A DNA stretch of 64,000 nucleotides from Paramecium pentaurelia (Eukaryota; Ciliophora; Oligohymenophorea; Peniculida; Parameciidae): contig CAJJDO010000009.1 in assembly GCA_905183005.1 (NCBI GenBank), positions 62,001-126,000 of the forward strand, written 5' to 3'. Numbering within the stretch: the stretch's first letter is position 1; the number at the start of each line of letters is the position of its first letter. The translations under genes and the position numbers were made by a program. Of this stretch, positions 12,701 to 24,945 are shown in pieces. Below the pieces are notes generated by a model. It worked only from the letters and a program-made list of their open reading frames with translations. It was not told the DNA's origin and did no database searches.

Positions 12701-15345
12701 TACAACATTAGAAACACATGCTTCTTCAGGATAAGTACTAGCACATAAAGTTGGATTTACTGTCATGGACACATAATCTGAACATGATTAACCTGATTTA
12801 ATAGGCTAACATTTTTTCTCTGAATCTACCCATTAACAATATTAACCAGTTGTTGATATACTTAAACATAATTTTTTATTTGCTTATTTACAAAGTAGAG
12901 ATGAAAATTTGGAATCATTAGGATCTGTAATTTCTAAACATTTCAAAGATGATTGATCAAAATAACAATACTTACTACTGTTGGAGAGAGCTACACAAGC
13001 ATGTAAATTGATATCCAAAGTTGATCCACAATCTGTCCATTCAGAAAGATTAGCAGTAAATTCTGTACAAGAACTTGTTGCTGAATTATAGGAGCAATAA
13101 AAACTAGTACTTATGTATCTTTCTAATGTTACTTCAAATGCCAAACAAAATAATTTGTTGACATTCGAATACTAAGTACATTAATCAGTAGCAGGAAAAC
13201 TAAATAATTCACAAATATTATCTTTTGCTAACCATCTACAATATTAACTAGCCTTTGTTATTAAAACACAAGTGCTTTTTGATGGAAAATTTGTATCACA
13301 ATTGATTGTAGCATAATCAGATTCTTCAGTAGATTTACATTAATTAGTAGTAGTATCAAAATGACACTTTGAACTTACAAATGCACAACCATATGGATTC
13401 AAACCAGCAGCAGTACAAGCAGTAGTTGGTGGTACTTATGTAGTACAACTCTTTCTAGATAAATCATAAACACATCTTTAGTTGTTAGATTAAATCATTG
13501 CACAAGTTCTTTAAGTAACAGATTATAGAGCTTAGCATGTTACTGCATTTCCTAAAATTGTAACTTTTACGCATTAATTTGAAGACCATCTACAACTTTC
13601 TAATGGATCAGAAACTGAACTGCAAGCTGCTTCATTTAAACCTTCTGTTTCACAATTAATTGTTGTGGGCAATATAACTTTTTCACAAGAAGTAGAATTT
13701 ATATTATATTTACACATTATTGGATTACCAATTTCATCTTCTTCTTTAATAGCTCTACAAGCAACTGCATTTACTAATTTTAGTGAATCACATTTAGTTT
13801 CTCTAGTTATTGTTATTGTTTAACAAGTTCCTGAATCTCCATTCCATTAGCAAGGAGATACTGTATTTAGTGTATTAAGACAACCCAATTTATTAAATCC
13901 TTTAGTTGAACATTCTTCAGTTCCATATGTTGTAAAACATCTACCATCAACCCAGAAACTAGCAACTGTTGTTATTTTACTACAAGCATTTTGATTAACA
14001 TTTTCTAGCTCTTCGGGTAGATCTTCTGGAGTAATATAGATTTCTATGCATTTTTCATTATAAAATTAACAAACTTAGCTAGGATTTGTCAAATTTATAC
14101 AAGCTAATTTGTTTAAGCCACTTGCACATCCTAATAAATTTAAATTACTTATAGATTTGCAGTATCCATTTTCATATAGACAATACTTATCTGCTCCCAT
14201 ACATGAATGGTAATTTTATCCTTTTCTATCACATTCATTCTACTTAAATTTGCAATGGTTTCCTAAATCAAACCATTAACATTCATATTTAGATAATTCA
14301 CATTTTGAAGCAGTGTCTAAAATCTTAGACTTACACATTCGATCACACTTCATTGTTTATTCATCATAAAAACATGCTTCATCATCTTTTATTATATTAG
14401 CACAAACACTGGGTGAAACCTATATTATTTGAAAAACTTCTTACTTATATTGATATATCACAAGTACTATCTTCTTTTACTAAATATTTAGTACATTAAC
14501 TACCATTCCAATAACAAGTTTCTTTAAAGTTTGTAACTTATAAACATGCAATTTTATTTAACTTATCGCTACACAATAAAGTAGAGAAATTCATCACTTT
14601 TTAACAATTTCCATTCTAAAAAATACAAGGTTCAGTTTCAACTAACATACAACCTAATGAATTCAATCCTCCAGCATCACATGTTATCTACTTATATATT
14701 TCAACAACTGGTTAAAAACATCCTGGAATCATCATTTATTATTCATATTTATTTTCCCCACCTGATGATGTTAAGTTCTCAAAATATAACTGTATCAAAG
14801 AATCATGTGCTCCATGTTAATGAATTGCTAATTTCAATTTCAATTTATACCTGGAAAATTAATAATTTATTGACAGATTGCAATTGATGACAGTTTCAAA
14901 TCATCTGTCATTGAAGTTGCTTAAGCTAATATCATTGCTTGACTTTCTGTGATTGGAATACATTCATCTTTCCAAATACAATATGCTTCTTCAACTCCTA
15001 AACACCCAGCTCTTGATAAATTTTTTTAACACTCTGAGGCATCATCAACAACATTTCTGCAATATCCACTGAAAATACCTATTTAAATACTACTAATTAA
15101 ATACATTCAGCTATTGATTTGTCTGGGTATATTCTTTATGATATGCATGCTTGTAAATTTAAATAATTCTGGCATCCCAACAATTTACCTGTTGATTCTT
15201 AGCATTGGTTATTCTATTCATTCCATCTGCAAGAAATTCCAGTACTTTGTATACATCCGGTTTCATCTTAAAAGTAATCAGAACACTAATCACAACTACA
15301 CATTTGAAGAAAAACAATAATTAGTATTATCGTAAACTTTTTCAT
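6796..15345 (-). CDS. Giant cysteine-rich surface-antigen-like protein (PSA repeats)
   Basis: Roughly 2,800 residues. The start MKKFTIILIIVFLQMCSC is a clear signal peptide; the C-terminus (after PPPSVNLNT) ends in a hydrophobic stretch suited to GPI-anchor transfer. Between them lie about 40 units of 60-75 residues, each with about eight cysteines, repeating the pattern C-GLNKLACL-C-W/Y-C. A typical unit covers 12.5-12.7 kb (GLNRKACLE, GACYYDSDKLQCFE, NKLGCLASL, CKWVDNTC). This is the Paramecium surface antigen (immobilization antigen) repeat type; such proteins coat the cell and cilia. Introns checked: 7047-7074, 14420-14444, 14828-14850 and 15079-15104; others may exist. Well-studied antigen genes are intronless, so this is perhaps a related, constitutive PSA-domain protein rather than a serotype antigen. 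I found no break in the frame. Confidence 0.85.
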
Positions 15346-15705
15346 TTTAATATTATTATGCATAACTTAAATCAATCTATTTATCAATTATATAATCAAT
15401 AACAATAAACCAATATTAATTTAACAACCTATTACTCAAATGTTAATCAATCATTACTATTTTTACAAAATTAATTATTATTGTATTGGATTAAGTCTGA
15501 AATTACAATTTCTCTTTTTTCAACTTCTTTAATTATCAACCAAAATGAGATAAAACTTATTTCTTTATATACCTATTTAGAATATAATAATTTTACTACT
15601 TTATTCTTTACCTATTTTAAGAAAGAACATTTAAATAGGAACTATAAATTATTTGAATCAACATATTTTTAACTAATAAATATTCAGTAAATAAAAATAT
15701 ATAAT
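15346..15705. other. Divergent promoter region, very AT-rich
   Basis: About 360 bases between the start of the surface-antigen-like gene (minus) and a kinase gene (plus). It should contain both promoters. Short open stretches in it look random. Confidence 0.5.
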
Positions 15706-17108
15706 ATGTTTAAAGAATCAATATTTCAAGGCAATTAAACAAAACTTATTTGGAGTTATCTACCTATGCCAGTCCTCTCTAAAAAAGGAGCTTTGGATGG
15801 AGAATTTATTAAATCAAGTACTAACACTTGTAAAATAAAAAAATTCATTTTGATACAAAATATTTTAGGTTGTTACACAAAAAAAGTATTCTTAAATATA
15901 TTTAGGGTCCCATCAAATGGATAAATTATGAAAATTCTTTTATCGAGATAACTCGAGACAAAATGCTTGGAGAAGGGATATCTATAACTAAAGGAGAAAC
16001 ACTTATTTTATATGGAGAAACAGAAATTTGGTTCAATTATATGAAGAGATGGTGTATTTAATAAGGCTTTTCAAATACATACAAAATAATGGAGAAAATA
16101 GGCAGAGGAAATCAAGCAGAAGTATTAATAAATTCTATTTAGGTGTACAGCTGTAGATACCAATTAGGAGATGAAAAATTTGCTGTTAAATAATATTCCA
16201 AACATAAATTAACTAATAGATAAGATAAAATTGCTCTTTTAAAAGAAATATCTATCTTGCGTCAAGTTTAACATGAAAATATAATTCGTCTTTATGAAGT
16301 TTTTGAGAACGAAGACACTATATATGTTGTAATGGAATTGCTAGAAGGAGGAGATTTAAATGATTATTTAAAATAACCAAGTTCATTTTTCAATGAAAAA
16401 TAGTTAGCTAGTTTCATATATAGACTATTTAAAGCAATTTTATCATTTCATAAATTTGGCATAATGCATCGCGATATCAAACCAAAAAATATAATTTTAA
16501 GAAAATAAAGCCTGTCTTAATTTTGTGTAGCCGATTTTGGTTTAGCAGATTATTATAATAAAGATGGGAAATATTTATTTTAAAGATGTGGAACTCCTGG
16601 TTTTGTAGCTCCTGAGATTTTGAGAGATGAATTCTATGATTTTAAAGTTGATGTTTTTAGTGTAGGTGTAATAATGTATATTATAATTTCTGGGGAGGAA
16701 CCATTTGGAGGTGATTATAATGAAACTATAACAAAGAATTATTTGGGGTAGGTTGATGTAAGCAATCTAAAAATAAGTGAATAAGGATAATTGTTTTTGA
16801 AATCATTATTTGAAGTTAGACAATTAAGACCTACGGTTAAAGAAGCTATGAATCATTAATGGTTTAAATAGGAAAAGATTGTGACAGAGAAATACAGAAT
16901 TCGTATTAAAGAGCCTTAAATTAAGCAAGTTTAATTGTTTATCCCTTCAATAACAGAAACCACTATTTCACATAGTTAGTTTTTAAAGCCTACTAGAACT
17001 GCATCATCAACGAGAAACTCAAATTATCGTTTAAGTCCTATAGCTTTAAAGAAACCAAATAAAACTCCAAATCCAAGCCCAAGTCTCAAGAGGAAATCCC
17101 TCAAGTGA
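15706..17108 (+). CDS. Serine/threonine protein kinase, CAMK-like
   Basis: 453 residues with introns 15886-15905 and 16122-16142. The first 115 or so residues resemble the short PH-like module that precedes the kinase in this ciliate family (inference from length and hydrophobic pattern). The kinase domain has GRGNQAEVY, AVKQ lysine, HRDIKPKN, DFGLAD and CGTPGFVAPEI, so the catalytic residues are present. A basic Ser/Pro/Thr-rich tail of about 70 residues ends RKSLK. It is a paralogue of the kinases at 29276 and 34861 by architecture and by the shared CGTxGxVAPE signature. Confidence 0.88.
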
Positions 17109-17372
17109 AAACCTATTACTATTACATAAGCAAAAAAGCCTTATGAATTTATATTATTTACTTTTAAATTATTTTTTTTTCATTTATTATTGAATATCTG
17201 AAGAGAGATGATTAATAAAATTCAATTTATGATACTTAGTATTTATCTCGCAGATTAGAGTTCTGTTAATTTTTAGAATATATTGAGATGTGTTATATTA
17301 ACTGAGAATAGATTAAGAAGAATATGTTTTAGTTGATTTGATTTTAAAATTTAAGATTTTATTTTGTTTAAA

Positions 17373-18193
17373 ATGTCTTAAAAGAAGCAACAAATGCAAG
17401 TCGAGTAAGTTATTGTATTGATGATGTAGATAAAAGGTTCCTGAAAACGTCGCTAAGAAGACTGTTAGAGATACTAAATTGAGGGAAGCTGTTGCTAAGA
17501 GAAGAACAGAGAGATTGGCTGCCAACAAAACTAGAAGAGCTCAATGGGAAAAAAATGCTTAAGCTTATGAAGCTGAATATAAGGCTGCAGATAAGAGCTT
17601 AGTTGATAACTTACGCAAAGCTAAGACTGAAGGTGGATTCTATGTTCCAGCTGAAGCTAAATTGATTTTGGTTGTCAGAATCAGAGGGTATTATTTATTT
17701 TACTAATGAAAGTATCAACACCTTGAATCCACAGGTTAGATAAACCTTGAGACTTTTAAAATTAAGATAACTTCACAATGCAGCCTTTGTTAGAGTCAAC
17801 AAGGCCACAATTGAAATGATCAGAAAAGTTGAACCATATGTCACTTATGGATATCCATCAAGAGCTGTTATCAAGAATCTTATTTATAAGAGAGGATATG
17901 CCAAAGTTAATGGTCAAAGAATCCCAATCACAAACAATAATGTGATTGAGTAATAATTAGGAAAAGTTGGCATTCACAGCATTGAAGATCTTATTCATGA
18001 GATTGTTACAGTAGGACCTCACTTCAAAGAAGCAAATAGATTCTTATGGTAATTATTAATTCTAATTTTTAGGGCATTCAAGTTGAGAGGACCAAGAGGT
18101 GGATTCATTGCAAAGAGAAAATCCTTCATTAATCAAGGAGATTGGGGAAATAGAGAAGATCTTATTAATGATCTTGTTAAGAGAATGATTTGA
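17373..18193 (+). CDS. RPL7: 60S ribosomal protein L7 (uL30)
   Basis: 248 residues, the same length as animal L7, after removal of introns 17405-17429, 17688-17712 and 18049-18072. Conserved blocks are LVVRIRG, TLRLLKLRQL, VEPYVTYGYP, IYKRGYAKVN, IHSIEDLIHEI and FKLRGPRGG. The N-terminal basic helix (VAKRRTERLAANKTRR) is typical. The product binds rRNA in the large subunit. The gene stands next to the left arm of the inverted repeat but outside it. Confidence 0.97.
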
Positions 18194-18985
18194 TTGAAAA
18201 GTAATTATATATACATTAATAAATAAATAAATCAATTATTTCATGAATAAGTATTGAAGAAACAGTGTATTTTTCAAAAGTTATTAATGATGAAGAAAAT
18301 CAAGTTAGTAAATTTAATTAACAATAAACAGGTTAGACCAATTGTTTATTAGAAAATCCTATCATTATTTCATAGAGAAAAAAAAGATTAAAATAAACAA
18401 AATAAAAAAAGTAAATTCCTTAGGGATATTTTTAATTATTAACTTCGCTAAATATTCTAAAATATCATCTAATTAAAGAGTATAACATAATAAGAAATAT
18501 TTATTACTAAAAGAATTCTATAATTTATAAAATATTAAAAATGAGTCATTATTAAAAATGGCTTAGTTTCCCAGGTTTTTTAATTATATTAATTCTAAAA
18601 TTTATCCATCATATATAAGTATTATTGTATTTTTAATACTTTCTTAGAATTTGATTAAATAATTATTAAGATAGAGATTGTTATTGTAATTATATCTTAT
18701 ATTGTTCCTCTCAAGATATTCAATTTTGTTTCAAAAAAGCTATTACTATATTTTTCCTTTTTAACATAATGTTGTAATCATAATTATCATTTAATGCATA
18801 AATATATTTCTGTATTTCTTGTGTTCCAATGGATGATTTTGAAAAAGGTAATTGATTAATGAGATTAAAGCTTTTTAATGTTTCATGAGTTATAATAATA
18901 AAATTATAACAAACACAAAAAAATTATTTATTATTATAATAAAACTAATCATTTTTAAAAATGTTATTTTTATATATTCTCATTT
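18194..18985. other. AT-rich spacer downstream of RPL7 and the TFIIB-like gene
   Basis: From base 18499 on this belongs to the left repeat arm. Both flanking genes end here. A TGA-free plus frame from about 18287 and minus frames near 18.75-18.95 kb look faintly protein-like but lack a credible start, splice pattern or family match. I leave it unassigned. Confidence 0.4.
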
Positions 18986-20020
18986 TCATGAAATATGTTT
19001 AAGTTCTGATATTGGCCTTTAACCTGGCCATCTAGATATATGATTTTGCCAGTATTAATTCTCAATGATAGTATTCCATAATTTCTTAGCTGTGTCTTTT
19101 GTTACATCATTCATTTAGGCAAATTAATCTAGTGTAAACTTATTCAATTCAGGATTGCCAGATAATTATGATACCATATATTCAACTACACTTGATTGAT
19201 TTTAATATATAATAATTACCATGTAATTGTTGAAGTTTTTTCACCTCTTATAATACTATTATCCATAAGTCTATGAGGTATGTCATAAATTGCCATATTT
19301 TCAATTTCATTAAATGGTAATTTGTGTTCTTTAACTTTGATTACAATTTTTTAACAGATATCTATTTTTCCTGGATCACCTGAATTCTAAACAAAATATA
19401 TATAATTATTTACTTTCATATTTAAAGCTTTAGAAACTAAATCCATTTACTAAGGTGTTACTTAGCAAAATTTAACTATATCTTCTAGTTTAATTTTATT
19501 TAATCTTTCATCATAATTACGTTGACTTCTTTTTTCTTTTATAGTTAGATTATAGGCCAAAGCAGCTAAAGCTAAAAAGCTTTTGTTGGCAATCTAGAAT
19601 TTTTAAATTTAATCTTCTTACCTCATTAGCATTATCAAACATCAAAGATCTGTATTTAGAGATGACATCATTAGTGAATGCCTCATTCATTCTAAAAATA
19701 CTCGATAACTTTTAAATTTGATGTTCTCCAGCTTCAAATTTTTCATAAAATTGTTTTCTCTACTTAGGATCTGATTTTCCTAACATTTCACAAAGCTAAT
19801 TTTTAAAAGCATCTCTTTTATTTTCATATCCTCCAAATCTAGTTTACTTTTTTCCTGGTTCATCTGCCTCGTGCAAATTAACCTCATTTTCATAAGTAAT
19901 TTTTCCTTATTCAATAACTATTCCATTGCATAGTTTTGATTTACAAAAGCTTGAGGACGACCTTGGATCAAAGTAAGCATTATTTTTGCAATAAGGACAT
20001 ATGATATTACTATCTGTCAT
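18986..20020 (-). CDS. Divergent TFIIB-like protein (zinc ribbon plus cyclin-like folds), copy 1
   Basis: 316 residues; the three introns mirror those of copy 2 (28, 27 and 29 nt). The N-terminus carries a zinc-ribbon-like CPYC...CKSKLC, although the second pair is C-x4-C instead of C-x2-C. Two helical repeats follow that fit cyclin boxes: ANE-IANKSFLALAALAY with IVKFCQVTPQQMD, then MVSQLSG...TLDQFAQMNDVTKDTAKKLW. This order is that of TFIIB/BRF initiation factors, but the match is weak and a specialised role is possible. Its start lies 673 bases from the divergently transcribed coiled-coil gene. The protein is identical to copy 2 as far as compared. Confidence 0.6.
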
Positions 20021-20693
20021 TAATAATCTAATATTTTTATTAATCAATTGCGAACAAAAAATTTAGCCCAAAATTCTGGATGGTAATTTTGCTTATCAGA
20101 AATAATAGTAAATTGAAATTTGATAAAATTCATAAAGACTAACTAAAACCAACTTGAAATACATTAAATAAAGTAACATGTTAAATCATATTGTAAATCT
20201 ATTAAAATTTTGAACAATTTTTGGAACTATATTAAAAATTGTTATTCTTATCCATATAAGTGATGGATAAATGGTATTTCTATAACATTCACTGAGAATA
20301 TCTAAATAAAATTAAACTATATGATTTATATCTTCAAATTTTATGTTTTTTTAGATTAGATAATCATGAAATTGAAATTTTAATGCTCATTTTTCTATTT
20401 AAAACTGTTAGTCAGTTTAATGGCACTTTTAGAATAAGATATAATGTAAGATAAATAAGAATTCTGATTTAAAATTGCTAGTAGTATCTTAATTTAATTT
20501 ATTTATAAAAGAACTCAAAGAAATTGAAGATTTTTAATATAATATGATTAAATAATGGGTTTTAATTTATAAAAAGATTTAGAAATAGTATAAGATTTGA
20601 ATATTTTAATTTTTGTTAAGATTTCTTTTGATTTGATATAATTAAAGATATTTATATTTTTATTTAATTTACTAAATTTCAATTAATAAATAA
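20021..20693. promoter_or_regulatory. Bidirectional promoter region inside the left arm
   Basis: Separates the TFIIB-like gene (minus) from the coiled-coil gene (plus). It contains a 29-codon frame (minus, 20044-20133) ending just before the TFIIB-like start, with reasonable composition (PEFWAKFFVRN), perhaps an upstream ORF or lost exon. No defined core element is claimed. Confidence 0.4.
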
Positions 20694-23600
20694 ATGAATT
20701 CATTTAGAAGAGTAGTAACCAAAACTAAAACTAGTATATTCTTACATAAAGAAAGCATTGATAATGTTTTAAGAGAGCAATTAGCTGCATTAAGATTGCT
20801 TTAACCAAAAACTTAAGTACTAAAAATTAGTAAATGAAGATCGTTGATCAAAAATTAGAACAACGTAAATAAGAACTTTTATATCAAATGACTTAAGAAA
20901 ATTAATAAATTAATGATCATTTTCATTTAAAATCATATTAAAACATTTTAGCTGAATTAACTTATATTAATAATAAAAAAAGATCACAAATATTAGAAGA
21001 ATTTAAGTTATAGAATGAATAGGTTATTGTTGTTCCAGAGTTAGATTTATAAAATGATATTGATAAGGAAATAGATTGTAAGTAGATGTTGAAAAAAAGA
21101 ATTGATTAGATTGAGCATTCGGTGAGAATTATTGAAAAACAGAATAATTTAATGAATGAGTAAATTGAACTATACATTTAGAATGATCCAAAAATTCATC
21201 TAAAAGAAATTGAAAACAAATAATAATTGTCCCTTTTTGTTCATTATATTGGAACCATTAAAAAAGCAATGAAATTAGAAAAGGAATGGTAGACTTAAAA
21301 AATTGAAAAATTAAAATATAAGGCAGAAAAGTCATAAGCAATTACAGAGTAAAAATTAAAAGAACTATTAGAATAAGAGGATAAAGAGATGTCGCTGTTA
21401 CTTTAATATGAATAGACAAGTGATCAAATTAATTAAATAAATGAAGAAATTAAAACAAAATTTCACAAAATTGAAGAATGTGCTGAGTTATTAGAAGAAT
21501 TTGATGATATTGATAAATTACGATTAATATTTGTTTTAGAAAATCCAAATGATTTTGAACTTGAAGAGATTTTATAACATGTTCGTTTGCAATTAAGATA
21601 ACCATTTTCTAGATTATAATTGGCATCATCTTTATAAGAATATATAGATAGAGCAAGATTTAGTGGAGTTTCTTCTAGAATGAAGATATTTTTTAAATTT
21701 CATGATAATGATTTGAATTATTCAATCAATTAATTGATATAAGTTTATAGAAAGTTATAATTTCAAGATGGGACACTAAGAAATAGATATGAAGATTTAT
21801 TATTATAAAAAGGGCAATTGATTAATAATTTACTATATTTGAATTAGTTGTAATTTTATGAGTTAGATGAACCTGAATCTGCAGCACCGTAAATAGATGA
21901 ATCATAACATGAAATGGCTCAATATCTTAAAAATATTTAGATAAGACATTTATCAAATAACAAATATTTTTTTGTAAGAATTTTTACAATGCTTACAACT
22001 GTATTATCTAGAATACTAAATTCATTGTATAATATAAAAGAAATTTTGAAGTCTTGCAATTCTGATATGTTTGGACATGAGTAAATAATTATATATACAT
22101 ATTAGGTTCTATTTAAAATGGACATATAATAAAATGTTTATATAATTNAAAAAAAGATCACAAATATTAGAAGAATTTAAGTTATAGAATGAATAGGTTA
22201 TTGTTGTTCCAGAGTTAGATTTATAAAATGATATTGATAAGGAAATAGATTGTAAGTAGATGTTGAAAAAAAGAATTGATTAGATTGAGCATTCGGTGAG
22301 AATTATTGAAAAACAGAATAATTTAATGAATGAGTAAATTGAACTATACATTTAGAATGATCCAAAAATTCATCTAAAAGAAATTGAAAACAAATAATAA
22401 TTGTCCCTTTTTGTTCATTATATTGGAACCATTAAAAAAGCAATGAAATTAGAAAAGGAATGGTAGACTTAAAAAATTGAAAAATTAAAATATAAGGCAG
22501 AAAAGTCATAAGCAATTACAGAGTAAAAATTAAAAGAACTATTAGAATAAGAGGATAAAGAGATGTCGCTGTTACTTTAATATGAATAGACAAGTGATCA
22601 AATTAATTAAATAAATGAAGAAATTAAAACAAAATTTCACAAAATTGAAGAATGTGCTGAGTTATTAGAAGAATTTGATGATATTGATAAATTACGATTA
22701 ATATTTGTTTTAGAAAATCCAAATGATTTTGAACTTGAAGAGATTTTATAACATGTTCGTTTGCAATTAAGATAACCATTTTCTAGATTATAATTGGCAT
22801 CATCTTTATAAGAATATATAGATAGAGCAAGATTTAGTGGAGTTTCTTCTAGAATGAAGATATTTTTTAAATTTCATGATAATGATTTGAATTATTCAAT
22901 CAATTAATTGATATAAGTTTATAGAAAGTTATAATTTCAAGATGGGACACTAAGAAATAGATATGAAGATTTATTATTATAAAAAGGGCAATTGATTAAT
23001 AATTTACTATATTTGAATTAGTTGTAATTTTATGAGTTAGATGAACCTGAATCTGCAGCACCGTAAATAGATGAATCATAACATGAAATGGCTCAATATC
23101 TTAAAAATATTTAGATAAGACATTTATCAAATAACAAATATTTTTTTGTAAGAATTTTTACAATGCTTACAACTGTATTATCTAGAATACTAAATTCATT
23201 GTATAATATAAAAGAAATTTTGAAGTCTTGCAATTCTGATATGTTTGGACATGAGTAAATAATTATATATACATATTAGGTTCTATTTAAAATGGACATA
23301 TAATAAAATGTTTATATAATTATCTTAAGTAATACAATAATTAGAAAAATAATATAAAATCAAATTAATAGCTAAAGATCCCAGTATAAGAAATTCAAAT
23401 TAGTTTTTAAATGCAATCTATGATCATATAGAGGAAAAGGCTTTGCGTGAAAAAACAACAATCCAACCTAACCAACAATAAACGATTGATTAGATATTGC
23501 CTCAACTTAATCCATTATCGATATAAAAGGTTTCATAATTAATCAGTTAAGACATTTTCTTATAATAATTTCTGAGGTTCTCAGATCTTGCTTTATTAAT

Positions 23601-24474
23601 AAAAAATTAATCATCTAGTCTAAACGAAGCTGAAGTGATCAAACTAATATAAATTGAAGGCTATGATATTGCTCATTGTGAATTAAGATCTTCCACCTAA
23701 CATTTATTTAGAGTGATACAAGACATAATTACAGAATGTAGAACTGTAAAAGAATCTAGTGTTTAAGCTAAGAGCCTTGCTAAAAAATATCACATTTAAG
23801 AAATAATTGATAAACATATGTCATCATATGAATACAAATTCAAAGAATGGAAGAAGGAAGTACTAGAAAATAAAATAAAATAATTTGAACATTAATTTGA
23901 TGAAATAACAGAAGCTCCAACAACTCCAGAAATGAAACTTAAATCAAGTATTGCAACAATTAGTACACATATTACATCATAACCATCAAAATTACATTAC
24001 AATAGTCAAATCACAAAAGAATCTACTTTATTAACTCCAACTTCAAATAATCTAAGAAGATATCTAAACACAGTTGAATCTCAAATCCCAAATAAAAAAG
24101 CTCAACTTCCCAAAGAACCTATTTTTGCTCATTTACACTAGATGAGTAGAAAAATTAAAAATGAAAAAATTACTACTTAAACTCATTTAAGGACTTTTAC
24201 TCTTTAAAGTATTGATTCCACAAAGTAACAAAGTTAACAAACTATTCCGCTAAAACTACTCCCTTCAATACCAATATAGAGTTTTTCTTAAAATCTCCTT
24301 AAATAACCAACAAATAAGATTATTACCAGACAACATAGAAAAAGTCAAGTTGTTAAAACTGAGCCAACTGTAAAATTAGAAACTAAATAAATACAAAACT
24401 ATTCAGATATCTATGAGAAATCAAATAAAAAATTATTTGACTTTTTTAAAAATGCTAGTATGAAAATTAAATGA
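20694..24474 (+). CDS. Long coiled-coil protein, unknown; interior duplicated by an assembly join
   Basis: If 22148-23321 is treated as a repeated contig overlap, one intact frame of 852 residues results, with introns 20817-20839 and 23255-23279. The frame runs from ATG 20694 (MNSFRRVVTKTKT) to TGA 24472. About residues 40-330 are strongly charged heptad-like helix (EQRKQELLYQ, KEWQTQKIEKLKYKAEK, QINQINEEIKTK). The middle is helical with hydrophobic segments, and the last 200 residues are Pro/Thr/Ser/Lys-rich and probably disordered. No family is recognised; a cytoskeletal or basal-body role would be a guess. As drawn, the first 95 codons also occur inverted downstream of the stop. Confidence 0.75.
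20975..22147. repeat. Direct repeat copy A1 (probable contig overlap)
   Basis: 1,173 bases repeated at 22149-23321 with constant offset 1,174 and separated by a single N. Nothing differs in the segments compared. It starts at the A-run where the inverted-repeat arm ends. Confidence 0.95.
22148..22148. other. Assembly join (single N)
   Basis: The sequence after the N restarts 1,173 bases earlier, so two overlapping contig ends were probably joined without merging. Confidence 0.9.
22149..23321. repeat. Direct repeat copy A2 (probable contig overlap)
   Basis: Second copy of 20975-22147; it continues into the rest of the coiled-coil gene, whereas copy A1 stops at the N. Confidence 0.95.
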
Positions 24475-24649
24475 ATTACATTAAGATTATATATTGAATA
24501 AATAATATTGTTTTTTTTTAAGAGTTTCTCTCAATTAGATGTTGCTTAATTAAATCTAAAGAAGAAACCTAAATTATTTTTTATATTCCCTTATATTTAA
24601 GTAGTTAACTAAATTGAGATTATATCAATCTGTTTTATTAGATAATCTA

Positions 24650-24945
24650 TCAATGTCTCTTTTTATTATTAATATAAGTTAATTCAGCTAAAATGTTTTA
24701 ATATGATTTTAAATGAAAATGATCATTAATTTATTAATTTTCTTAAGTCATTTGATATAAAAGTTCTTATTTACGTTGTTCTAATTTTTGATCAACGATC
24801 TTCATTTACTAATTTTTAGTACTTAAGTTTTTGGTTAAAGCAATCTTAATGCAGCTAATTGCTCTCTTAAAACATTATCAATGCTTTCTTTATGTAAGAA
24901 TATACTAGTTTTAGTTTTGGTTACTACTCTTCTAAATGAATTCAT
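24650..24945 (-). pseudogene. Truncated inverted copy of the coiled-coil gene's 5' end
   Basis: The right arm carries the first 286 bases of the gene at 20694, reversed. The frame keeps ATG 24945 and its 23-nt intron, reads about 87 original residues, then leaves the repeat and stops after a few new residues (KRH, TGA at 24652). It points toward the 3' end of the full gene, whose stop is 175 bases away, so read-through would make antisense RNA to that gene. It is either a real truncated duplicate or an assembly fold-back product. Confidence 0.7.

Larger units (their letters stand above)
18499..20979. repeat. Left arm of a 2,481-bp inverted repeat
   Basis: Reverse complement of 24660-27140; positions pair as x and 45639-x. 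No mismatch or indel was seen in the stretches compared by eye, and both arms have equal length. The arm contains a whole TFIIB-like gene, the shared promoter, and the first 286 bases of the coiled-coil gene. It ends inside a run of A at 20975-20981. Confidence 0.9.

Noticed and set aside
15481..15672. 63-codon plus frame in the spacer before the kinase
   Set aside because: Low-complexity AT-rich composition, no homology, and it occupies the expected divergent promoter region.
22149..23321. A second, independent coiled-coil gene or tandem exon duplication
   Set aside because: Exact sequence identity with a single N at the boundary, and restoration of one frame when a copy is dropped, fit a contig overlap better.
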